Notes: generated by a model from the sequence alone, not told the origin. Positions 15,467 through 25,125 are shown, numbered from the stretch's first letter. The stretch: DNA of 64,000 nucleotides from Brevibacterium sp. CCUG 69071 (GCF_021023135.1 NZ_PGFV01000004.1:248001-312000), one strand, 5' to 3'. Numbers and translations: made by a program.

Positions 15467-16399
15467 CTACTGGAACCGAGACGGGATGAGGTGCTGGGTC
15501 GTCGAGATCCCGAGCACCCGCTGCTGCCGCGAGAGGTTGTAGGTCCGGTCGTGCTGGAGGTACTCGACGAGGAAGAGCCTGGCCATATCCCCGCGCTTGA
15601 AGAAGGTCCGGATCTTCAGTCCCACCTTCGCCGAGACGAGCGCCTTGTCCTTGGCAACGCCTTCGATGACGACCGGCTCGTAGCCCATCCTCGCGAAGTG
15701 CGTGGCCACGGCGTCCTTGAGCCGGTACGGGGTGGGGTCGCCGATGTTGAACGGGCCCGACGCCGAGGGCACATCGAGACAGGCGAGCGCCGCCCGCACG
15801 ACATTGTCGACATGGGTCAGGGTGATCTTCTGACGGCCGCCGCCCGGCAGCCGCAGCACTCCCCGCTTCGCACTGTCGCGGAGGAAGGGCATGAGCATCG
15901 TCTCGCCCGGACCGTAGACCGCTGCCGGCCGCAGGATCGCGGCATCGGGGCGGATCCGGGCCACGAGCTGTTCGGCAAGGGCATGGGTACGCGAGTAGGC
16001 ATCGCCGAAGTCCTGGGGGTCCTTCGGTCCGGCCTCTTCCCACAGGTCGGAGTGGGGAGCGGTCGAGGAGTACACCGTCGTCGATGACAGGTGGACGATC
16101 CGAGCCTTCGGGAAGGCGTCGAGGACGTTCCTCGTCCCGGTCACCCGGACCGCATAGAGATCGTCGTCAGCGGCGCTGATCGAGGCGATGCCGGCACAGT
16201 GGAAGACGGCGGTGGCCTTCGCGGCCAGGGACTGCACGGGCGCCGGTGCGGGCTGCGTGATGTCCCAGTGCTGGTAGTTCACGCCGGGCAGCTCGGGGTC
16301 GCGTCGGCACAGTGCGTAGACCGTCTCACCGCGCTCGGCCAGCGCACGCGCGATGGCACCGCCGATGAAGCCGCTGGCTCCGGTCACAATCACCGCCAC
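15467..16399 (-). CDS. NAD(P)-dependent epimerase/dehydratase family protein
   Basis: A 310-residue extended SDR. It has cofactor motif VTGASGFIGGAIARAL, DITQPA, FHCAGIAS, strand IVHLSSTTVYSS with the active-site Ser/Thr, LRPAAVYGPGET, and a C-terminal substrate region. The catalytic motif reads YSRTH rather than YxxxK: the Lys is replaced by His. Family members act on nucleotide sugars or steroid-like and isoprenoid alcohols; this one may be inactive or modified. It is a single gene, transcribed leftward and convergent with the SDR before it. Confidence 0.84.
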   Translation of the reverse strand: MAVIVTGASGFIGGAIARALAERGETVYALCRRDPELPGVNYQHWDITQPAPAPVQSLAAKATAVFHCAGIASISAADDDLYAVRVTGTRNVLDAFPKARIVHLSSTTVYSSTAPHSDLWEEAGPKDPQDFGDAYSRTHALAEQLVARIRPDAAILRPAAVYGPGETMLMPFLRDSAKRGVLRLPGGGRQKITLTHVDNVVRAALACLDVPSASGPFNIGDPTPYRLKDAVATHFARMGYEPVVIEGVAKDKALVSAKVGLKIRTFFKRGDMARLFLVEYLQHDRTYNLSRQQRVLGISTTQHLIPSRFQ

Positions 16400-16444
16400 G
16401 TCGATTCCTCCCTCATCCGTCTGCTCCGAACCTCACCACGCTCA

Positions 16445-17227
16445 TCAACCTCGGTGCTGCCAGTGCGGTTCCCGTTTGCCCAGGAACGCATCGATGCCCT
16501 CCTGCGCATCGGCGGCGATCGCGTTCTCCGCCATCACCTGAGACATCCGCTCATAGGCCTCGGCCAGGGGCAGCTCACGCTGTTCGTAGAACGCCGCCTT
16601 GCCTATGGCAACTGTAGCCGACGAGGCGGACGCGACCGTGCGCGCCAGCTCCAGGGTCGCGGACTCGAGCTCCTCGTCGGCCACGAGGTCGGAGATGAGA
16701 CCGAAGCCGAGGGCATCCTCGGCGGAGAGGAACTCACCGGTCAGCAGCATCCGCATCGCCGTCTTCGCCGGCACCGCGCGGGAGAGGGCGACCATCGGCG
16801 TCGAGCAGAACAGGCCGATCTTCACCCCGGGAGTGGCGAACCGTGCCGAACGGGCCGCCACCGCGAGATCGCATCCGGCCACCAGCTGACAGCCCGCCGC
16901 CGTGGCCACCCCTTGAACCTCGGCGATGACCGGCTGCGGGATCGCCTGAATGGTCTGCATCAGCTCGGCACAGGCGGCGAACGTCGCCTGCTGGGTCTCG
17001 AGATCCGCACCGCGGATCTCCTTGAGGTCATGACCGGAACTGAACACGTGCCCCGCGGTCCGCAGGATCACTGCGCGCACATCGGTCCGCCGCCCCACCT
17101 CGGTGAGGGTGTCACTGAGCTCTGCCATCACGGACCGCGACAGCGCATTGCGGGTTTCGGGCTCGTTGATCGTCACGGACGCGACGCCGTCGTCGTCGAG
17201 GAGTGAGAATACAATTGAGTCGGACAT
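16445..17227 (-). CDS. Enoyl-CoA hydratase/isomerase family protein (ECHDC3-like)
   Basis: A crotonase-fold protein of about 260 residues. It has the CoA-binding FSSGHDLKEI, the oxyanion loop EVQGVATAAGCQLVAGCDLA, and ATPGVKIGLFCSTPMVALSR. Both positions that carry the catalytic glutamates in rat mitochondrial hydratase are changed, to Gln (GCQLV) and Gly (PGVKIG). This is the pattern of the ECHDC3-like branch, so classical hydration is doubtful. I prefer ATG 17227; GTG 17233 is an alternative. It is divergent from the antiporter gene. Confidence 0.87.
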   Translation of the reverse strand: MSDSIVFSLLDDDGVASVTINEPETRNALSRSVMAELSDTLTEVGRRTDVRAVILRTAGHVFSSGHDLKEIRGADLETQQATFAACAELMQTIQAIPQPVIAEVQGVATAAGCQLVAGCDLAVAARSARFATPGVKIGLFCSTPMVALSRAVPAKTAMRMLLTGEFLSAEDALGFGLISDLVADEELESATLELARTVASASSATVAIGKAAFYEQRELPLAEAYERMSQVMAENAIAADAQEGIDAFLGKREPHWQHRG

Positions 17228-17352
17228 AATCACATTCTGCCAAAGTTCGACTCGACCGATGCGGACGCTGTGCCCGAATCCCGCTGCTGCGAAGGCTGCG
17301 CAGGCAGTCTCGGTCAGGTGGGGCCGGAGGGCCAGACGCGAGGGAGAGACGC

Positions 17353-18930
17353 ATGACCACGCTGCTCATGATCATCGGCTTCGGTGCCGCAACCTCGGTG
17401 GTGGTCGGACTCGGTCAGAAGCTCAAACTCCCCTGGCCGGCGCTCATGGTCCTCATCGGCATCGCCGGTGCCTTCATCCCCACCTTCGCCGAGATCACGA
17501 TCGAGCCCGAACTCATCCTCCCCCTCTTCCTGCCGCCGCTGCTCTTCGCGGCCGCGCAGAAGACATCATGGGCGCTGTTCTCGATCCGCTGGCGCACGAT
17601 CCTCGGCATGGCCGTGGCCCTGGTCGGCGTGACCGTGGCCGCCGTGGCCGGATCGGCCCTGTTCCTCATCCCGGGGATCTCGATCGCCGCAGCCATCGCG
17701 CTCGGTGCGATGCTCGCCCCACCCGACCCCGTGGCCGTCGACGCGGTCGCCGGCACCGTCTCGATTCCCCGCCGGATCATGTCGACACTGCAGTCCGAAG
17801 GCCTGTTCAACGACGCCGCCTCCCTCGTCATCTTCCAGACCGCGATGGCAGCGGCGATGGCCGGCACCGAGGTGGACTTCGGTGAGCTCGCCGTGTCCTT
17901 CGTCATCTCCGCCGTGGTCGCGATCCTCATCGGGCTCGCCGTCGTCTTCGTCGTGTGGTGGGTGATGGAGAAGATCGACCACACCATCGCCCGCTCCTCG
18001 CTCATGCTCATGCTGCCCTTCGGGGTCTACCTCATCGCCGAGCACTTCCACGCCAGCGGCGTCATCGCCGTCGTCGTCGCCGCCCTCGAGGTCCGCCGCC
18101 GCGACGTCGAGGGCAACTCGGCCGAACGCGTCACGCAGGCCTCGACCTGGCAGGTCCTCGAGATGCTCATCACCGGGATCGCCTTCGGGCTCATCGGCCT
18201 CGACCTGCGCATGGTCGTCGAATCCGAGCACGCCGATCTCGGCCGGGCAGTCCTCGTCGGCCTGGCGATCGCGGCCGTGATCATCGCCGTGCGCTTCGGC
18301 TGGCTGCTGCTGGGCACTCTCATCGAACGCAGGCGCACGCACGAGGATCCCGATGCGGCGCCGCTCAACCTCCGCGATGCCACGCTGATGACCTGGGGCG
18401 GGATGCGGGGGCTGGCGACGATCGCCCTGGCGCTGTCGATTCCGGCGACCACCGACACCGGCGAGCCCTTCCCCGGCCGGTCCTACATCCTCGTCGCGGC
18501 CGCCGTGATCCTCCTCGTCACACTCGTACTCGCGGGGCTGACCTTCCCGGCCGTCGTCGACGGACTCGGCATCGACGACGAGGCGGAGAAGGAGCGGGCG
18601 GCGACGAAGGCGATCGCGATGCGCGCCTACAAGGCGGCCCTGCACCAGATCAAGACCGATGACTCCCTCCCCGACGAGGTCGCCGAACCCCTGCGCGCGA
18701 GGTTCAAGATGCTCTACACCCAGCTGCTGGGCACCTCGGATGACCAGGCCAGCTCCGATCAGGCCGCTGCCTTCCGGGAGAACCGCGAACAGATGCTGCA
18801 GGTGCAGAAGCGGGCGATGCAGACGGCCCGCGCCGAGGTGCTCAAGGCCAGACGTGAGAGAGGAACCGACCCGGAGGTCGCCGACAAGGTGCTGCGCCGC
18901 TTCGACCTCCAGTCCGTGCTCGTACTCTGA
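17353..18930 (+). CDS. CPA1-family Na+/H+ antiporter
   Basis: A 525-residue protein with about twelve membrane helices. The ion-binding pair is visible: LAPPDPVAVDAVAG, then LQSEGLFNDAASLVIFQTAM with the ND motif of NhaP/NHE exchangers. MTWGGMRGLATIALALSIP is the conserved helix with Arg. The last 110 residues are a charged cytoplasmic helical tail (KERAATKAIAMRAYKAALHQ). GAGGGAG supports ATG 17353. It exchanges cytoplasmic Na+ (or K+) for H+, serving pH and salt tolerance. A hairpin terminator follows. Confidence 0.93.
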   Translation: MTTLLMIIGFGAATSVVVGLGQKLKLPWPALMVLIGIAGAFIPTFAEITIEPELILPLFLPPLLFAAAQKTSWALFSIRWRTILGMAVALVGVTVAAVAGSALFLIPGISIAAAIALGAMLAPPDPVAVDAVAGTVSIPRRIMSTLQSEGLFNDAASLVIFQTAMAAAMAGTEVDFGELAVSFVISAVVAILIGLAVVFVVWWVMEKIDHTIARSSLMLMLPFGVYLIAEHFHASGVIAVVVAALEVRRRDVEGNSAERVTQASTWQVLEMLITGIAFGLIGLDLRMVVESEHADLGRAVLVGLAIAAVIIAVRFGWLLLGTLIERRRTHEDPDAAPLNLRDATLMTWGGMRGLATIALALSIPATTDTGEPFPGRSYILVAAAVILLVTLVLAGLTFPAVVDGLGIDDEAEKERAATKAIAMRAYKAALHQIKTDDSLPDEVAEPLRARFKMLYTQLLGTSDDQASSDQAAAFRENREQMLQVQKRAMQTARAEVLKARRERGTDPEVADKVLRRFDLQSVLVL

Positions 18931-18941
18931 GGCTCGAGCGG

Positions 18942-18958
18942 CGGCCCGCGGGCCGTTT
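18942..18958 (+). terminator. Short hairpin terminator after the antiporter gene
   Basis: Arms CGGCCC and GGGCCG with a two-base centre (18942-18955), followed by TTT, eleven bases after the antiporter stop. Confidence 0.5.
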
Positions 18959-19022
18959 CCTGACGCGCGACCGCGGCTGGGATTGCGGGCTGGGCCCGTG
19001 AGATTTTCCTTCCCTAAACAAA

Positions 19023-19043
19023 GTTGAGTGGAATAGACTCAAC
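19023..19043 (+). promoter_or_regulatory. HAIR-type HspR operator upstream of clpB
   Basis: GTTGAGT (19023-19029), seven bases, ACTCAAC (19037-19043): a perfect inverted repeat with the spacing of the HspR-associated HAIR element (CTTGAGT-N7-ACTCAAG), differing only in the outermost pair. A partial half-site (GTTGAACTC) follows at about 19053. HspR represses clpB and dnaK operons in streptomycetes and mycobacteria, so heat-shock control of clpB is expected here. Confidence 0.85.
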
Positions 19044-19100
19044 TCTGCAGATGTTGAACTCTTCGAGAGCTATTTCAGAACACTTTTGAAGGAGTTGCGT

Positions 19101-21707
19101 ATGGACGCACAGATGACAACCAAGTCACGGGAGGCGCTGCAGACGGCGATCAACGACGCCGTCGCACGCCGAAACAATCAGATCGAACCGGCCCACCTCG
19201 TCGCGGCCCTGCTCCAGCAGCAGGACTCGCTGGCCGCGAGCCTGCTGACGAAGGTCGGTGCCGACCCCCGGGCCGTGCTGACCGCCTTTGAGGCCGTCAT
19301 CGGAGGCCTGCCCACCGTCAGCGGTTCGACCGTGTCTCAGCCGAGCCTGTCCCGGGCCGGCCTCGAGATGATGAACCTCGCGCAGGAGGAGATGACCGCA
19401 CTCGGCGATCAGTTCGTCTCCACCGAGCACCTGCTGCTCGCCGCTGCCGCCGGACAGGAGGGCGCCGGCAATGCTCTGCGCTCTGCCGGTGCCACCCGCG
19501 ACGCCCTGCTTGCGGCCCTGCCGGATCTGCGCGGCGGCAAGCAGGTCACCTCGGAGAATCCCGAGGAGACGATGCAGTCGCTGGAGAAGTTCGGCATCGA
19601 CCTCACCGCCACCGCCCGCGAGGGCAAGCTCGATCCGGTCATCGGCCGCGACAAGGAGGTGCGCCGGGTCGTTCAGGTGCTCTCGCGCCGGACGAAGAAC
19701 AACCCCGTCCTCATCGGTGAGCCCGGCGTCGGCAAGACCGCCGTCGTCGAAGGCCTCGCCCAGCGGATCGTCGCCGGCGACGTGCCCGAGTCGCTGCGGG
19801 ACAAGACCCTGATCAGCCTCGACCTCTCCGCAATGGTCGCGGGTGCGAAGTACCGGGGCGAATTCGAGGAGCGGCTCAAGGCCGTGCTCGAGGAGATCAA
19901 GAACGCCGACGGGCAGATCATCACCTTCATCGACGAGCTGCACACCATCGTCGGGGCGGGTGCCGGCGGCGATTCCTCGATGGATGCCGGAAACATGCTC
20001 AAGCCGATGCTCGCCCGCGGTGAGCTGCGGATGATCGGGGCGACGACCCTCGACGAGTACCGCGAGAACATCGAGAAGGACCCCGCCCTCGAACGCCGCT
20101 TCCAGCAGGTGTTCGTCGATGAGCCGAGCGTCGAGGACACGATCGCGATCCTCCGCGGACTCAAGGAGCGCTACGAGGCCCACCACAAGGTCTCGATCAA
20201 CGACGGCGCCCTGGTCGCCGCGGCCACCATGTCCAATCGCTACATCACCGGACGGCAGCTGCCCGACAAGGCCATCGACCTCGTCGACGAGGCGGCCAGC
20301 CGGCTGCGGATGGAGATCGACTCGGCCCCGGTCGAGATCGACGAGCTCCGCCGTGCCGTCGACCGCCTGAAGATGGAGGACATGGCGCTGGCGAAGGAGA
20401 CGGATTCGGCCTCGGTCGAGCGCCTCGGCGCCCTGCGTGCCGACCTGGCCGACAAGGAGGAGGAGCTGCGCGGGCTTGAGGCGACCTGGGAATCCCAGCG
20501 AGCCGGCCTCAACCGCGTCGGCGAGCTGAAGACGAAACTCGACGAGCTGCGCTCCCAGGCCGACCGGGCCCAGCGCGATACGGATCTCGAGACGGCCTCC
20601 CGGCTGCTTTACGGGGAGATCCCCGCCGTGCAGAAGGAGATCGCCGAGGCCGAAGCCGAGGAGGCTCAGGCCGAGGCCGGGCAGGCTGGCGATCCGATGG
20701 TCTCCGACAAGGTCTCGAGCAATGACATCGCCGAGGTGGTCTCCTCCTGGACGGGCATCCCCGCGGGTCGGCTCATGCAGGGTGAGATCGAGAAGCTCCT
20801 CGGGGCGGAGAACGTGCTCGGACAGCGGCTGATCGGTCAGAAGGACGCGGTCGCCGCGGTCTCCGATGCCATCCGCCGTTCGCGGGCCGGCGTCGCCGAT
20901 CCGGATCGGCCGACCGGCTCGTTCCTCTTCCTCGGACCCACCGGCGTGGGCAAGACGGAGCTCGCGAAGTCACTCGCGGACTTTCTCTTCGACGATGAGA
21001 AGGCCCTGATCAGGATCGATATGAGCGAGTACGGTGAGAAGCACACGGTGTCCCGTCTCGTCGGCGCCCCTCCCGGCTACGTCGGCTACGACGAAGGCGG
21101 TCAGCTCACCGAGGCGGTGCGCCGCCGCCCCTACTCCGTAGTTCTGCTCGACGAGGTGGAGAAGGCCCATCCGTCTGTCTTCGACATCCTGCTGCAGGTC
21201 CTCGATGACGGTCGGCTCACCGACGGTCAGGGACGCACGGTCGACTTCAGGAACACCATCCTGATCCTGACCTCGAACCTCGGTTCGCAGTTCCTCGTCG
21301 ACAGGTCGCTGTCAGAGACCGAGCGGCGCGAGAAGGTCATGGGCGTCGTCCATTCGACCTTCAAGCCCGAGTTCCTCAACCGCCTCGACGACATCGTCCT
21401 CTTCGATGCGCTGAGCACCGAAGAGCTGTCATCGATCGTCGACCTCCAGATCCAGCGGCTCTCGCAGCGGCTGGCCGAACGGCGGATCTCGATCGATGTC
21501 ACCGATGCGGCCGAGGACTGGCTGGCCCTCGAGGGCTACGATCCGGCCTACGGTGCCAGGCCGCTGCGCAGGCTGGTCCAGCGCCAGATCGGCGACAAGC
21601 TAGCCCGCGCACTGCTGGCCGGTGACGTCGAGGACGGCGACACCGTCATCGTCGATCTCCCCGACGACCCCGAGGCGAGCGGTCTGGAGTTGCGCCCCAA
21701 GCGGTGA
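19101..21707 (+). CDS. clpB: ATP-dependent chaperone ClpB
   Basis: An 868-residue Hsp100 disaggregase that rescues aggregated proteins together with DnaK. It has N-terminal Clp repeats (1-145), AAA-1 with Walker [12 protein letters not shown] and Walker [12 protein letters not shown], the pore loop [14 protein letters not shown], and the coiled-coil middle domain (about 400-530, rich in Glu/Arg). AAA-2 follows, with [23 protein letters not shown] and the pore [20 protein letters not shown] (19088-19094) lies six bases before ATG 19101. A HAIR operator lies about 58 bases upstream. Confidence 0.98.
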   Translation: MDAQMTTKSREALQTAINDAVARRNNQIEPAHLVAALLQQQDSLAASLLTKVGADPRAVLTAFEAVIGGLPTVSGSTVSQPSLSRAGLEMMNLAQEEMTALGDQFVSTEHLLLAAAAGQEGAGNALRSAGATRDALLAALPDLRGGKQVTSENPEETMQSLEKFGIDLTATAREGKLDPVIGRDKEVRRVVQVLSRRTKNNPVLIGEPGVGKTAVVEGLAQRIVAGDVPESLRDKTLISLDLSAMVAGAKYRGEFEERLKAVLEEIKNADGQIITFIDELHTIVGAGAGGDSSMDAGNMLKPMLARGELRMIGATTLDEYRENIEKDPALERRFQQVFVDEPSVEDTIAILRGLKERYEAHHKVSINDGALVAAATMSNRYITGRQLPDKAIDLVDEAASRLRMEIDSAPVEIDELRRAVDRLKMEDMALAKETDSASVERLGALRADLADKEEELRGLEATWESQRAGLNRVGELKTKLDELRSQADRAQRDTDLETASRLLYGEIPAVQKEIAEAEAEEAQAEAGQAGDPMVSDKVSSNDIAEVVSSWTGIPAGRLMQGEIEKLLGAENVLGQRLIGQKDAVAAVSDAIRRSRAGVADPDRPTGSFLFLGPTGVGKTELAKSLADFLFDDEKALIRIDMSEYGEKHTVSRLVGAPPGYVGYDEGGQLTEAVRRRPYSVVLLDEVEKAHPSVFDILLQVLDDGRLTDGQGRTVDFRNTILILTSNLGSQFLVDRSLSETERREKVMGVVHSTFKPEFLNRLDDIVLFDALSTEELSSIVDLQIQRLSQRLAERRISIDVTDAAEDWLALEGYDPAYGARPLRRLVQRQIGDKLARALLAGDVEDGDTVIVDLPDDPEASGLELRPKR

Positions 21708-21733
21708 TGCGGCGCCGCCGGCGGTGATGCGGC

Positions 21734-21799
21734 AAGAGCTCGGTCTGCGTACACCAGGCCTGTCTGCAGACAGGTCTCTGGTCCGCAGACCGAGCTCTT
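21734..21799. terminator. 66-bp nested palindrome between convergent genes
   Basis: Outer arms of 16 bases, AAGAGCTCGGTCTGCG and CGCAGACCGAGCTCTT, pair perfectly. Inside are ACCAG/CTGGT (21752-21756, 21778-21782) and a central CCTGTCTGCAGACAGG. It sits between clpB and the HTTM gene, so it can terminate both. A 13-base direct repeat (21701-21713, 21721-21733) precedes it and includes the clpB stop codon. Confidence 0.65.
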
Positions 21800-21814
21800 T
21801 GCATGCGCGCCGCT

Positions 21815-22939
21815 TCAGGTCTTCGCCGTGTCCTTCCGCGGCGTTGTCGTCGTCCACCAACGGTGAAGGAACGCGCTGAGTTTGGCGAAGCTGCGGTCAC
21901 GGATGAAGATCGCATCAACGGCGATCATCGTCAGCGAGAACCACGGCAGACCCATCAGCAGCGCGATTCCCAAGTGGAACGAGAGGATGCCGAGCAGCCC
22001 GATGATGCGCGTGTAGCGGTTGAAGAGCATGAACGGGAACGCGCATTGGAAGAGCACCGATCCCCATGAGATCGCCACGACCGCCGGACCCCACGCTGTG
22101 ACGAGGTCGGAGAGGACGGGCCAGGTCCCGAACTGCTGCGTGTGCAGGGGGTTGTAGACGGCGAAGCCGTGCTGCCAGGCATTGCCGCCGGCCTTGTAGA
22201 GACCGCCTGACATGTAGATCGCGCAGACCTGGAAGGCGAGCACCACGATCGCGAGGTTGTTGGCCATGATCAGCGCCCACCGCCACTGGCCGCCGTCGGT
22301 GTCAGGGAAGTCGGCGTTGCGTCGGCGCCTGCGCGCATCGAGTGACCAGCGTCTGGTCGTGTCCGCGAAGAGCAGGGCGATCATGAACATCCGGTAGGCG
22401 TTGTCGCCCTGATCGCCGGCCCCGTCGTTGAGCTCGATGAAGCTGACCCACAGAACCAGATAGAACGGCAGGATGATCCGGGTGTGCCAGCCCAGAGTGA
22501 TGACCACGGCGAGGGCGGCCAGGGCGAGCATCATCACCGTGAACAGCGGCGGGGTCGTCACCACACGGTGGAAGAGGGAGAAGAGCCAGATGTTCGGGAA
22601 GTCGCTCTGCGGCTCCGCGATCTCCCCGCTCCAGGCGTTGCCCACACCGAAGGTGTAGTGCCTGGCGTTGAAGTTCGTGAGGATGAGGCCAAGCCCCGTG
22701 ATGCCGATGAGGATCCGCGTCACCGCCAGACCGTAGGTCGCGTGATAGCGGCCGGTGAGCATCTCCTCAAGCCAGTTCCAGCCGCGCGCGATGTTCGTGC
22801 GCACCTGGGTCGTGATCGGCAGGCGCTCCTCCGCCGAGGCGGCCGCGGACTCGCGCGTCGGTTCGGCGTTGCACGGGCGCTCGGTGGTCTCGCGCTGCGG
22901 TTCGCGGCTCTCGGTCCGCGTCGTCTCGTCACTGCTCAC
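21815..22939 (-). CDS. HTTM-domain (gamma-carboxylase-like) membrane protein
   Basis: A 374-residue protein. An acidic, Arg-rich disordered N-terminus (1-45) precedes about eight membrane helices: TRILIGITGLGLILTNFNAR, LFTVMMLALAALAVVITLGW, then FQVCAIYMSGGLYKAGGNAW, LLGILSFHLGIALLMGLPWF. It matches the HTTM domain shared with vitamin K-dependent gamma-carboxylases; the YKAGGNAWQHG segment is typical. No carboxylase substrate is known in bacteria of this type. GTG 22939 overlaps the upstream DUF5819 gene by 11 bases, so the two are translated together. Confidence 0.85.
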   Translation of the reverse strand: MSSDETTRTESREPQRETTERPCNAEPTRESAAASAEERLPITTQVRTNIARGWNWLEEMLTGRYHATYGLAVTRILIGITGLGLILTNFNARHYTFGVGNAWSGEIAEPQSDFPNIWLFSLFHRVVTTPPLFTVMMLALAALAVVITLGWHTRIILPFYLVLWVSFIELNDGAGDQGDNAYRMFMIALLFADTTRRWSLDARRRRRNADFPDTDGGQWRWALIMANNLAIVVLAFQVCAIYMSGGLYKAGGNAWQHGFAVYNPLHTQQFGTWPVLSDLVTAWGPAVVAISWGSVLFQCAFPFMLFNRYTRIIGLLGILSFHLGIALLMGLPWFSLTMIAVDAIFIRDRSFAKLSAFLHRWWTTTTPRKDTAKT

Positions 22940-23717
22940 CGACGCACCTCACTTCATCCGAGGCGCAGAAGTACTTCGCGAATTCCTCATCCGACTGCTG
23001 GTCCTCTGTCACCAGTGCCCTCCATCCGACGGGAACCGGCTGGATCTTCGGTCGCTCGGCGGACTTGTCGTTGCGTTCGGAGAAGGGGACGACGTTCTGC
23101 CGGGCCGCCTGATACTGCACGCGCTGCACGTCATCGCCCCAGATCGCCTTGGCGACCTGGGTGGCATAGGCCGTGGCGGTGTGTTCGCTGTCCAGATAAG
23201 AGCTCACAGTGTTCTTCGGGTCCTCGTACTCATCGAGCTTCGTCTTGAGCCGCTCGGCCGAATCGTCGCCCTTGAAGTAGTCGAGCTTGACGATCGCCTT
23301 CTGATCATCGGGCAGGTCCTCCCACTCGCCCTTGAGGTCGGAGGCCACACCGACACCCAGACCCGCCGAGCGAGGAGGGAAGAGCTTGTAGGTCGAGTGG
23401 TCGAGTTCGACATCGGTGGCTCGCACCCATTCGGTGATCTCCTCACCGTTGTCGGTCGAGATCACCGCACGGACATCGAAGTAGTAGTCGCCGTTGATCG
23501 GCTCGGGGGCGAAGACGCTCCAGGACTGACCCCACATCGGAATCATGTACTTCGAGAGCAGGTCGCCGGGAATCACCTCCCGCAGCGTCGAGGACGGGGC
23601 GATCCACAGAAAGCTCGCGAAGAGGTGGAAGCCCGTGATCGCCATGGCGATGACCATGAGCGTCCGCTTGATCATCGGCCGGGGCCGCGACTTCACCTCA
23701 GTCGTCTTGTTGTCCAT
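22929..23717 (-). CDS. DUF5819 family membrane protein
   Basis: A 262-residue protein with one N-terminal membrane helix (TLMVIAMAITGFHLFASFLW) and an extracytoplasmic domain that begins PMWGQSWSVFAPEPINGDYY. Two Cys lie near the end (YFCASDEVRC) and could form a disulfide. DUF5819 proteins are actinobacterial and commonly sit beside HTTM genes, as here. The WSVFAPEP segment and the pairing suggest an outer-face partner of the HTTM protein; activity is unknown. It is the first gene of the two-gene leftward operon. Confidence 0.82.
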   Translation of the reverse strand: MDNKTTEVKSRPRPMIKRTLMVIAMAITGFHLFASFLWIAPSSTLREVIPGDLLSKYMIPMWGQSWSVFAPEPINGDYYFDVRAVISTDNGEEITEWVRATDVELDHSTYKLFPPRSAGLGVGVASDLKGEWEDLPDDQKAIVKLDYFKGDDSAERLKTKLDEYEDPKNTVSSYLDSEHTATAYATQVAKAIWGDDVQRVQYQAARQNVVPFSERNDKSAERPKIQPVPVGWRALVTEDQQSDEEFAKYFCASDEVRCVGEQ

Positions 23718-23949
23718 CTCAGTTCCAGAATCCTATCGGCCGATACGACGGTGGCGCCCGCCCGACCGAGCAGAGGCTCAACATTCTCTCGGTAAGTCAG
23801 GCGATGACACTCAGACTCTAGGGTACTTCAGCTGAAGCAAGGACGCCCTCATCATCTGCTGATCGTCGCCGACACCGTCCACCGGGCCTCGGGCACCGCC
23901 CGCCGGGACGCACATCCCGGGCACCTGACCACAGGGCACGGGCCCCAAC

Positions 23950-25125
23950 TCATTCCTCCCCGCGCAGCCACGCTTTGACCGTCTCGGTGCTCTCCCCCAG
24001 CGTCGGCGGGGCCAGGTCATAGCTGACCGGGGTCTCGGACAGGCCGATCGGGTTGGCCACCGTCGGGATCACCCGGCCCCCGGCCCCCGCCTCGGCGACG
24101 GGATCGAGACCCAAGGACGAGGCGAGGTCCACGCCCTGGGCGATCGTGTTGATCGGCGCGCAGGGCAGTCCCGCCTCGGTGAGGATGTCGAACCATTCCT
24201 GGTTCGTACGCATACTCAGGGCGGCGATGAGCGCGGGCTCGAGCTCGGCACGGTTGACGTTGCGGTCGGCGAAGTTCGCGAAGCGCTCGTCGGCCGCCCA
24301 TTCGGGATGACCGAGCACCTCGGCGAGCTTCTTGAACTGGTTGTCGTTGCCGACGGCGATGATGATCTGGCCCTGCGCGGTGGGCATCGGCTGGTACGGG
24401 TAGAGGCTCGGGTGGGCGTTGCCCATCGCCTGCGGCACGACCCCGCCGGCCACATAGGCCGAAGTCTGATTCGCCAGGCCGGAGAGCGCCGAGGACAGCA
24501 GATTCGTCTCCACGTGCTGGCCGATGCCGGTGTCCTTGCGGTGGGCGAGCGCGGCGAGGATGCCCACCGTCGTGTGCAGTCCGGTGAACACGTCGACGAC
24601 AGCGACACCGGCCTTGACCGGGCCCGATTCCTCGGAACCGGTGACACTCATGAACCCCGAGAGCCCCTGGATGAGCAGGTCGTAGCCGGGTTGCGGGTTG
24701 TTCGGGCCGAACCCGGTCACCGAGGCATAGACGATGCCCGGGTTGCCTGCCTTGACCGTGTCGTAGTCGAGGCCGTACTTCGCCAGTCCCCCGGCCTTGA
24801 AGTTCTCCACGAGGATGTCGGCCCGACGCGCGAGCTCCTGGGCGGCGGCGAGGTCGTCAGCGTCCTTGAAGTCGAGGACGACGGAGTGCTTGTTCCGGTT
24901 CGCCGTGAGGAAATAGGTCGCATCATCGTCTCGCCGAGGCGGGGCCCAGTGCCGCGTGTCATCGCCGGTGCGGCCCTCGACCTTGATCACCGTGGCGCCG
25001 AGGTCGGCGAGCATCATCGTCGCGTAGGGGCCGGCCAGCACTCGAGAGAAGTCGGCGACGACCACGCCCGCCAGAGGGCCGGTTCCTGCGCGCCCGAAAG
25101 CGTCCTGCTGATCCTCGTGCTCCAC
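23950..25125 (-). CDS. CaiB/BaiF family CoA-transferase (class III)
   Basis: A 391-residue protein with the family start GVVVADFSRVLAGPYATMML, then LADLGATVIKVEGRTGDDTR and LVENFKAGGLAKYGLDYD. The catalytic Asp lies in QPGYDLLIQGLSG, and KAGVAVVDVFTGLHTTVGIL follows. Class III enzymes move CoA between carboxylic acids through an aspartyl anhydride. Close relatives use formyl-, succinyl- or carnitinyl-CoA; the sequence does not say which here. It is a single gene, leftward. The 232 bases between it and the DUF5819 gene show nothing else. Confidence 0.9.
   Translation of the reverse strand: MEHEDQQDAFGRAGTGPLAGVVVADFSRVLAGPYATMMLADLGATVIKVEGRTGDDTRHWAPPRRDDDATYFLTANRNKHSVVLDFKDADDLAAAQELARRADILVENFKAGGLAKYGLDYDTVKAGNPGIVYASVTGFGPNNPQPGYDLLIQGLSGFMSVTGSEESGPVKAGVAVVDVFTGLHTTVGILAALAHRKDTGIGQHVETNLLSSALSGLANQTSAYVAGGVVPQAMGNAHPSLYPYQPMPTAQGQIIIAVGNDNQFKKLAEVLGHPEWAADERFANFADRNVNRAELEPALIAALSMRTNQEWFDILTEAGLPCAPINTIAQGVDLASSLGLDPVAEAGAGGRVIPTVANPIGLSETPVSYDLAPPTLGESTETVKAWLRGEE

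Noticed and set aside
19023..19043. The inverted repeat before clpB read as the antiporter terminator
   Set aside because: The spacing and sequence match the HAIR operator, the stem is AT-containing and short, and a GC-rich hairpin already follows the antiporter at 18942.
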